A stretch of 64,000 nucleotides of DNA from Bacteroidota bacterium (GTDB taxonomy: Bacteria; Bacteroidota; Ignavibacteria; UBA10030; UBA8401): positions 310,001-374,000 of the forward strand of contig JBBAAO010000002.1 in assembly GCA_041658205.1 (NCBI GenBank), written 5' to 3'. Shown here piece after piece: positions 59,583 to 64,000 of this stretch; within the stretch, counting starts at the first letter, position 1, and every line of letters begins with the position of its first letter. A program made the position numbers and the translations under genes. The notes under the pieces were generated by a model. It made no database searches. It was given only the letters and a program-made list of their open reading frames with translations, and was not told the origin of the DNA.

Positions 59583-60532
59583 CGAGTTGTCCTCATCTTC
59601 TTACCGTCAATCAATTCAACAAAAACATCCTCCAGCGAAGCGGTGGAAATTTCAAAATGTTTCAATGCACCGGACGATTGTGCCAGCGAAAGAATGTTTA
59701 AGGCAACATTATGTTCCCGCACAGTCACTGTTGCTTCATTGTTCACAATCTCAATCTTTACAGGAGCAAATTTTTGAATCAATTCTTCCAGTTCTTTTCC
59801 CATCTCGCTGAACTTCAAGGAAAGATAAAACAACTGCAGTCCCATTTTCTTCACATCATCGGTGGTTCCGCTGGCGACAATTTTTCCGTGATTGATAATC
59901 GCAATGGAATGGCACAATTCTTCCGCCTCTTCAAGCATGTGTGTCGTCAAAAGGATCGTTCGTCCGCGTTCCGCTTCTTCTCTGATTGCTTTCACTGTTG
60001 CTCGTTTGTTGAACGTATCCATCCCGGTTGTTGCTTCGTCCAAAAAAACAATTGGTTTATCAACCAAAAACATTTTTGCCACCTGAACACGTCGTTTTAT
60101 TCCTCCGCTCAGATCAATCGGTTTTTGATTGATCACGTCGTGTAAGCTGAACAATTCCACCACACGTCCCACTTTCTTCTCGATCTCGGCAGAGGACATT
60201 CCATGGAATTTTCCATAGGTAAGGAAATTATGTTTCACGGTCAGAAATACTTCAACGGCGCTTTCTTGCAGCACAACGCAGAGGTTTTTTCGGACTTCCA
60301 ATGATTTCTGCACAACGTCGAATCCATTGATCAGGACAGTTCCCGAAGTTGGCGGAACGAGTGTGGAAAGAATCTTAATGGTTGTTGATTTCCCTGCCCC
60401 GTTTGGCCCGAGCAGTCCAAAAATTTTTCCGGATTCAACGTCAAAGGAAATATCGTCTACGGCACGCAGCGGTGCTTCACGCTTCCGGTGATATTCTTTA
60501 ACAAGATTTTTAATGGATATTGCGGTGGACAT
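59579..60532 (-). CDS. ABC transporter ATP-binding protein
   Basis: A 317-residue ATPase of the DrrA/NodI type. Walker A GPNGAGKSTTI lies near residue 41, Q-loop VVLQESAVE near 89, signature LSGGIKRRVQVAKMF near 142 (LSGGI), Walker B PIVFLDEATTGMD near 160, and the H-loop His in TTHMLEEAEEL near 198. The C-terminal ~90 residues form the DrrA-type accessory domain. ATG 60532 is preferred to a TTG nine bases upstream. It precedes the permease and follows the NUDIX gene on the same strand. Confidence 0.9.
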   Translation of the reverse strand: MSTAISIKNLVKEYHRKREAPLRAVDDISFDVESGKIFGLLGPNGAGKSTTIKILSTLVPPTSGTVLINGFDVVQKSLEVRKNLCVVLQESAVEVFLTVKHNFLTYGKFHGMSSAEIEKKVGRVVELFSLHDVINQKPIDLSGGIKRRVQVAKMFLVDKPIVFLDEATTGMDTFNKRATVKAIREEAERGRTILLTTHMLEEAEELCHSIAIINHGKIVASGTTDDVKKMGLQLFYLSLKFSEMGKELEELIQKFAPVKIEIVNNEATVTVREHNVALNILSLAQSSGALKHFEISTASLEDVFVELIDGKKMRTTR

Positions 60533-60547
60533 GTCTTTCAATGGTAT

Positions 60548-61117
60548 TTAATGCGATGAAACAAGATCTGTCAACTGCTTAATGATGTGTGCTGTTGCAC
60601 CCCAGACCGGTTCTTTCCAAACATCGTAAAAATAAACCTGACGCTGAACCCCTTTTAATTCGCGGGTCTCTAAATGACGCAGCGACAGATCGAAAAATTT
60701 TTCCAACGGAATTAATAATACTTCGGCAACTTCATCGGGATTTGTTTTTACATCCGTGAAGGATTCAATATAACCGACAATTGGTGTAACAACAAATCCA
60801 CTTGGAATATAAATATCATCCAATGTTCCGAGAATCGTAATTGATGAACGGGGAATCCCGATTTCTTCTTCAACTTCCCGAAGTGCGGTTGCCGTATCGG
60901 ATTTATCTTCTTCGTCAACCATTCCGCCCGGAAAAGAAATCTGCCCTTTGTGATGCTCAACCGAATCAGTTCGTTTCGTCAAAAGAAGATGCAAATGATT
61001 TTCTTTATTGACAAGCGTTACCATCACACACGCTTTTCGACATCCGACGGGTGACAGTGGTATCCGTTTGTGCGCAGAAAGGATCTCTTTAATATAGTGA
61101 TGGGTAAAATTGGTCAT
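60548..61117 (-). CDS. NUDIX hydrolase, CoA pyrophosphatase-like
   Basis: A 189-residue NUDIX protein. The fold is marked by LLTKRTDSVEHHKGQISFPGGMVDEEDKSDTATALREVEEEIGI near residues 46-89: the UPF0035-type upstream motif HKGQISFPGG plus the Nudix box with REVEEEIG. CoA pyrophosphatases (NudL/CoaSE) carry this pair and split CoA into phosphopantetheine and adenosine 3',5'-bisphosphate. ATG 61117 shares one base with the upstream ndh stop (TAATG). Confidence 0.85.
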   Translation of the reverse strand: MTNFTHHYIKEILSAHKRIPLSPVGCRKACVMVTLVNKENHLHLLLTKRTDSVEHHKGQISFPGGMVDEEDKSDTATALREVEEEIGIPRSSITILGTLDDIYIPSGFVVTPIVGYIESFTDVKTNPDEVAEVLLIPLEKFFDLSLRHLETRELKGVQRQVYFYDVWKEPVWGATAHIIKQLTDLVSSH

Positions 61118-62352
61118 TAAAATCTGCTCGAATCTCTTCCAAAAACAAATGTCTTTATCCAATCAAATACGACAAGAATTTTATTTTTCCAGCTGACAAG
61201 TTTAGTCAAATATGCCGAACGCCAGAATATCCATGTTGAAAACCCTCGTCCTTTTACCTGAGGCAGATCAGCAAGTGCGCGGTTGCTTCCGATATATGCC
61301 AGCATTCCCCGATGATGATAGATGAACGGTGTTATTGGACGCTCCTTCGCTAATGCATTCAGACTCTTTGCAAGATAATATCCTTCCTGCTGTGCTACTT
61401 GCGATGTTGCCGGAAGAAGATTTCCCTCAATTGTTGCGCAGTCTCCAAGTGAATAAATGTGTTTAAATCCCTTTAGCTGAAAATATTCATTGGTGATCAA
61501 GCGTGATCCTCGATCTTTTTCGAACGGCAGCGATTTTACAAATGGTGTATGTGTATTTCCTGTCGACCATACCATCATTCCATACGGAATACGCGAGCTA
61601 TCCTTCAAGAGGATTTCTTTTTTTTCCACTTTTGCTACTTGAGATTGAAGACGTACAGAAATTTTTTGTCGTTGAAAAATTTTGATTGTGTAATCACTCA
61701 GAGCGGCATCAAATGTACTTAATAAAGCATCGCCTGCTTCAAAGAGTGTGATAGTTACATCAGGCACGACGGTGGGATAAGAATCAACAAGATCTTCTGT
61801 AAGAAAATCATGAAGCTCTGCTGCGAATTCCACGCCAGTCGGTCCGCCGCCGACAACAACGAAATGTACCAACCGTTTTCTTTCTTCAAAGGGAAGATTG
61901 GGTGTGCTGGCTCGTTCAAAATTTTCTATTATCCGCTGACGAATGGCCCGGGCATCAGTCAACTCTTTTAAAAATAATCCGTATTGTTCCACTCCTTCTA
62001 TACCAAACGTATTGCTGATAGCACCGACTCCGATCACAAGTTTGTCAAACGAAAGGGAAAACTCATTTCCATCCAGCGAATTTTTACATTGAAGAGTATT
62101 GTTGACAGTATCAATGCCGGTACAGTACGCATGATAAAAAGTGATATTTTCTTTTGCGCTGCGGATCGGTTCAATAATGGAACGGAACTCAATTGTTCCA
62201 ACGGTTGTGCTTGGAAGCAGTGGTGTAAAAATAAAATGATTTCGCGGACTTACCACAATCACATCGTACGCCTGAGTATTGATACCCTTTAAAGTGCTAA
62301 AAGAGGCAAAGCCGCTTCCAAGAATAATAAGCTTTTGTTTCGCTGATTTCAT
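61117..62352 (-). CDS. ndh: Type II NADH dehydrogenase-like flavoprotein
   Basis: A 411-residue two-dinucleotide-binding flavoprotein. FAD site LIILGSGFASF at residues 8-18 (third Gly of GxGxxG replaced by Ser), NAD site VVVGGGPTGVEFAAEL near 164, and the second FAD motif IYSLGDCATIEG near 302. A C-terminal basic/aromatic stretch could form a membrane anchor, as in Ndh-2, which passes electrons from NADH to quinone without pumping protons. It is first in a minus-strand run with the NUDIX and ABC genes. ATG 62352 is preferred to the upstream TTG. Confidence 0.85.
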   Translation of the reverse strand: MKSAKQKLIILGSGFASFSTLKGINTQAYDVIVVSPRNHFIFTPLLPSTTVGTIEFRSIIEPIRSAKENITFYHAYCTGIDTVNNTLQCKNSLDGNEFSLSFDKLVIGVGAISNTFGIEGVEQYGLFLKELTDARAIRQRIIENFERASTPNLPFEERKRLVHFVVVGGGPTGVEFAAELHDFLTEDLVDSYPTVVPDVTITLFEAGDALLSTFDAALSDYTIKIFQRQKISVRLQSQVAKVEKKEILLKDSSRIPYGMMVWSTGNTHTPFVKSLPFEKDRGSRLITNEYFQLKGFKHIYSLGDCATIEGNLLPATSQVAQQEGYYLAKSLNALAKERPITPFIYHHRGMLAYIGSNRALADLPQVKGRGFSTWIFWRSAYLTKLVSWKNKILVVFDWIKTFVFGRDSSRF

Positions 62353-62526
62353 AATTTGAGAAGTCAATTTCAGATAGAATCCTCTTAAAAATACGTATTT
62401 TTTCCTTTATTTTCAGTGAATATCGTGTTGTTACTCACATTGCATCTTAAACTAACCAGTATATTGCTTTGTCAAAGATGCTCAATTAACTATTACAGCT
62501 TTGTTACAATCTGTATGGAGATTACG

Positions 62527-62901
62527 ATGAAATCCCGAAAACTATTTTTAATGGTAATTCTTGCTGCTGCTGTCCTAACCTGCGCTATTGCACAGCCGCG
62601 AATGGGGAGAGGAGACAGAACGGAAGCACAATTGAAACGGATCATCGAAAAAGTTGGTTTGAGCACGGAACAAAGTATTAAGGTAAAAGAAGTAATACTG
62701 AAAGCTCGCGAAGAAGCCCGGGCAGAATTTGACAAAAATGACGGAGATCGTGAATCGATGCGGGAGATCATGAAAAAACGGACCGAAAAAACAGATGCAG
62801 AGATTCTAAAGCTGTTAACAAAAGAACAAAAACCAAAATATGAAGAGTATAAAAAAGAACGTCAAAAAGAAATGGAAGAACGAATGAGAGAACGACAATA
62901 A
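62527..62901 (+). CDS. Spy/CpxP-like periplasmic protein
   Basis: A 124-residue protein with signal peptide (LFLMVILAAAVLTCAIAQ) and a charged helical mature part containing two LTxxQ-type motifs (VGLSTEQSIKVKEVIL and LKLLTKEQKPKYEEYK), as in Spy/CpxP, which are periplasmic chaperones or stress sensors. The long run of Lys/Glu/Arg near the C-terminus suggests a coiled helix. GGAG lies six bases before ATG 62527. The frame extends upstream but without family similarity. Confidence 0.72.
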   Translation: MKSRKLFLMVILAAAVLTCAIAQPRMGRGDRTEAQLKRIIEKVGLSTEQSIKVKEVILKAREEARAEFDKNDGDRESMREIMKKRTEKTDAEILKLLTKEQKPKYEEYKKERQKEMEERMRERQ

Positions 62902-62932
62902 TCTCATTCAATCACAATTTTAAGGAGTTAGT

Positions 62933-63817
62933 ATGAAAGCAACAAAACAATTTTTTTCTCTTCTGCTGATTACAGGATTGTTCATCTTCGGATGCGAGAA
63001 GAGCACAGATCCGCAGTCAGATTCCACTGTTCTCTATGAAGATGCAGCGGAATCTATTGCGGCAGCAATGGGAGATGAAAGCGGAGGTGCAACAGAAAAC
63101 TTTGCCGATGTGATGATCGCGGGCGGTGGTGGATCTCTCGGTACAATGACACCGATAATGGATGGTGTTGATCTGGTGACAGCAGGAGTTCCAATTTATG
63201 ATTCAGTATCAGGATGGTGGACTGTTTCCGTGAACCGTTCACAACAGAACAATCTTGTGAAGCGGTCCATTACCAGAGAATACCGTTATCGTTTCCTGAA
63301 AAATGGAATCGGTCAAAAAAATTATATTGCCGGAAATGATACGGCAACAACGTTACGCTTTTGGATTGTCAGCGGCACGGGATTTTTCCAAAACTCCAGA
63401 GTTTCGCATAGTCTTACACAATTAAAAGGTGCGTGGACTTCGAATAATATTAACAAAGATACCGTGACAATCACGTTAGATAGTAATTATGTCCGATCAG
63501 GAACTGATACTATCACAACACGAAATATGCAGCGGACACATAAGAGCACATTAACGCTCACAAGCGTTAATGTAAAAGCGCCAAGATATCGTCCATTATT
63601 GAGCACGACATGGAGAAGTAATTTCTATAATGCCATTAGTGGAACCATCAGCGGCAATTACACTGCTGAAATCACGTTCCAGCGGGGCGATCTCTATAAA
63701 GAACGTTCTATCAATCGTGATTTTACTGTGACGGTAGGAAGCGGGAATGGAACTCTCTTAATGAATGGGAATAATGGCAGTTTTAAGATTGATATGCAGT
63801 ACGGATATCGAAAGTAA
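62933..63817 (+). CDS. Putative lipoprotein of unknown function
   Basis: A 294-residue lipoprotein: LLLITGLFIFGCEKSTDPQ gives a lipidated Cys near residue 21. The mature protein has an acidic/Ala-rich segment, a Gly-rich stretch (IAGGGGSLGTM) near 63-73, then a beta-rich body. No family recognised. AAGGAG precedes the ATG. It follows the Spy-like gene by 31 bases and is probably co-transcribed; a terminator follows. Confidence 0.7.
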   Translation: MKATKQFFSLLLITGLFIFGCEKSTDPQSDSTVLYEDAAESIAAAMGDESGGATENFADVMIAGGGGSLGTMTPIMDGVDLVTAGVPIYDSVSGWWTVSVNRSQQNNLVKRSITREYRYRFLKNGIGQKNYIAGNDTATTLRFWIVSGTGFFQNSRVSHSLTQLKGAWTSNNINKDTVTITLDSNYVRSGTDTITTRNMQRTHKSTLTLTSVNVKAPRYRPLLSTTWRSNFYNAISGTISGNYTAEITFQRGDLYKERSINRDFTVTVGSGNGTLLMNGNNGSFKIDMQYGYRK

Positions 63818-63839
63818 GAAGAGGTGAATTATTAAGGGC

Positions 63840-63870
63840 AAAGGGGAAGCATTTATGCTTCCCCTTTTTT
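63840..63870 (+). terminator. Rho-independent terminator
   Basis: A 12-bp perfect stem (63840-63851 with 63856-63867) with loop TTTA ends in a T-run of six (63865-63870). It terminates the Spy-like/lipoprotein transcript. Confidence 0.9.
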
Positions 63871-63880
63871 ATTTTAGACT

Positions 63881-64000
63881 ATGAAATCAATTGTCTTTAT
63901 CCTAATTGCATCGGCACTTCTCTCTGCCCAGGAATTAAATCTTCCTCAACGGAATGTCGATGCATCAGGCGGAAGTAATTTCAGTGTATCACTTATTCCC
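63881..64000 (+). CDS. Secreted protein, 5' fragment
   Basis: An open frame from ATG 63881 to the window edge gives 40 residues: a short signal peptide (MKSIVFILIASALLSAQ) followed by ELNLPQRNVDASGGSNFSVSLIP. The rest lies beyond the window. Nothing more can be said about its function. Confidence 0.6.
   Translation, partial: MKSIVFILIASALLSAQELNLPQRNVDASGGSNFSVSLIP

Overview
The window looks like chromosomal DNA from the Bacteroidota/Chlorobiota side of the tree, most likely an Ignavibacteria- or Kryptonia-like lineage. Two large secreted proteins end in type IX secretion (T9SS) sorting domains of the 'YPNPFNPSTTI...VYDVLGREV' kind that is common there. A DUF2723 membrane protein, multi-PpiC periplasmic chaperones and an M1 peptidase with a barrel-like tail fit the same group. 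Good Shine-Dalgarno sequences are frequent. I saw no rRNA or tRNA gene, CRISPR array or insertion sequence. The placement is inference from gene content only.

Layout. 1-5713: cell-wall genes mrdA and mreD (minus strand), a divergent ureohydrolase, a membrane metallophosphoesterase, an NADP-binding oxidoreductase, and an ECF sigma factor with a small membrane protein. 5876-8875: secreted M1 peptidase. 9162-15049: lepA, an AT-rich insert (ORF6N, DUF4160, DUF2442), two signal peptidases and hemW. 15176-20014: DUF2723 protein, methyltransferase, glycosyltransferase. 20303-27177: a GntR-controlled operon that is the most interesting part of the window. 27297-30210: secreted hydrolase, small barrel protein, an altered QueF, small membrane protein and lipoprotein. 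30297-42469: two T9SS cargo proteins, an exported CHAT-TPR protein, and an anti-sigma/ECF sigma pair. 42615-50154: cupin, four-helix-bundle protein, pta, miaB, SPOR protein, sigma-54 activator, LptE-like lipoprotein, GT2. 50212-64000: asparagine-synthetase-like protein, TPR protein, rpsT, three PpiC-type chaperones, CPXCG and DinB proteins, an ABC exporter, NUDIX hydrolase, Ndh, Spy-like protein and lipoproteins.

The 20.3-27.2 kb operon encodes a GntR/FCD repressor, a diaminopimelate-dehydrogenase-like enzyme, a DUF6917-like small protein, a fold-type-I PLP enzyme, a 75-residue protein resembling the dimerisation domain of ornithine/lysine aminomutases, a cobalamin-binding domain fused to a TIM barrel, and a KamB-like P-loop ATPase. 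The order parallels the clostridial ornithine operon (ord-ortA-ortB-oraS-oraE), but most parts are not recognisable orthologues. The cobalamin domain also lacks the lysine that holds PLP in known aminomutases. I read this as an uncharacterised B12-dependent amino-acid degradation route with its own repressor and operator.

Other signals read directly from the DNA: a matching promoter-like motif, 26 of 33 positions identical at constant spacing, precedes the anti-sigma gene and the giant beta-helix T9SS gene 4 kb away and suggests a small ECF regulon. An identical 14-mer lies in the promoter palindrome of the ORF6N gene and inside its coding region. The four-helix-bundle gene is bracketed by 24-bp imperfect inverted repeats. 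A QueF homologue has lost both its catalytic Cys and His.
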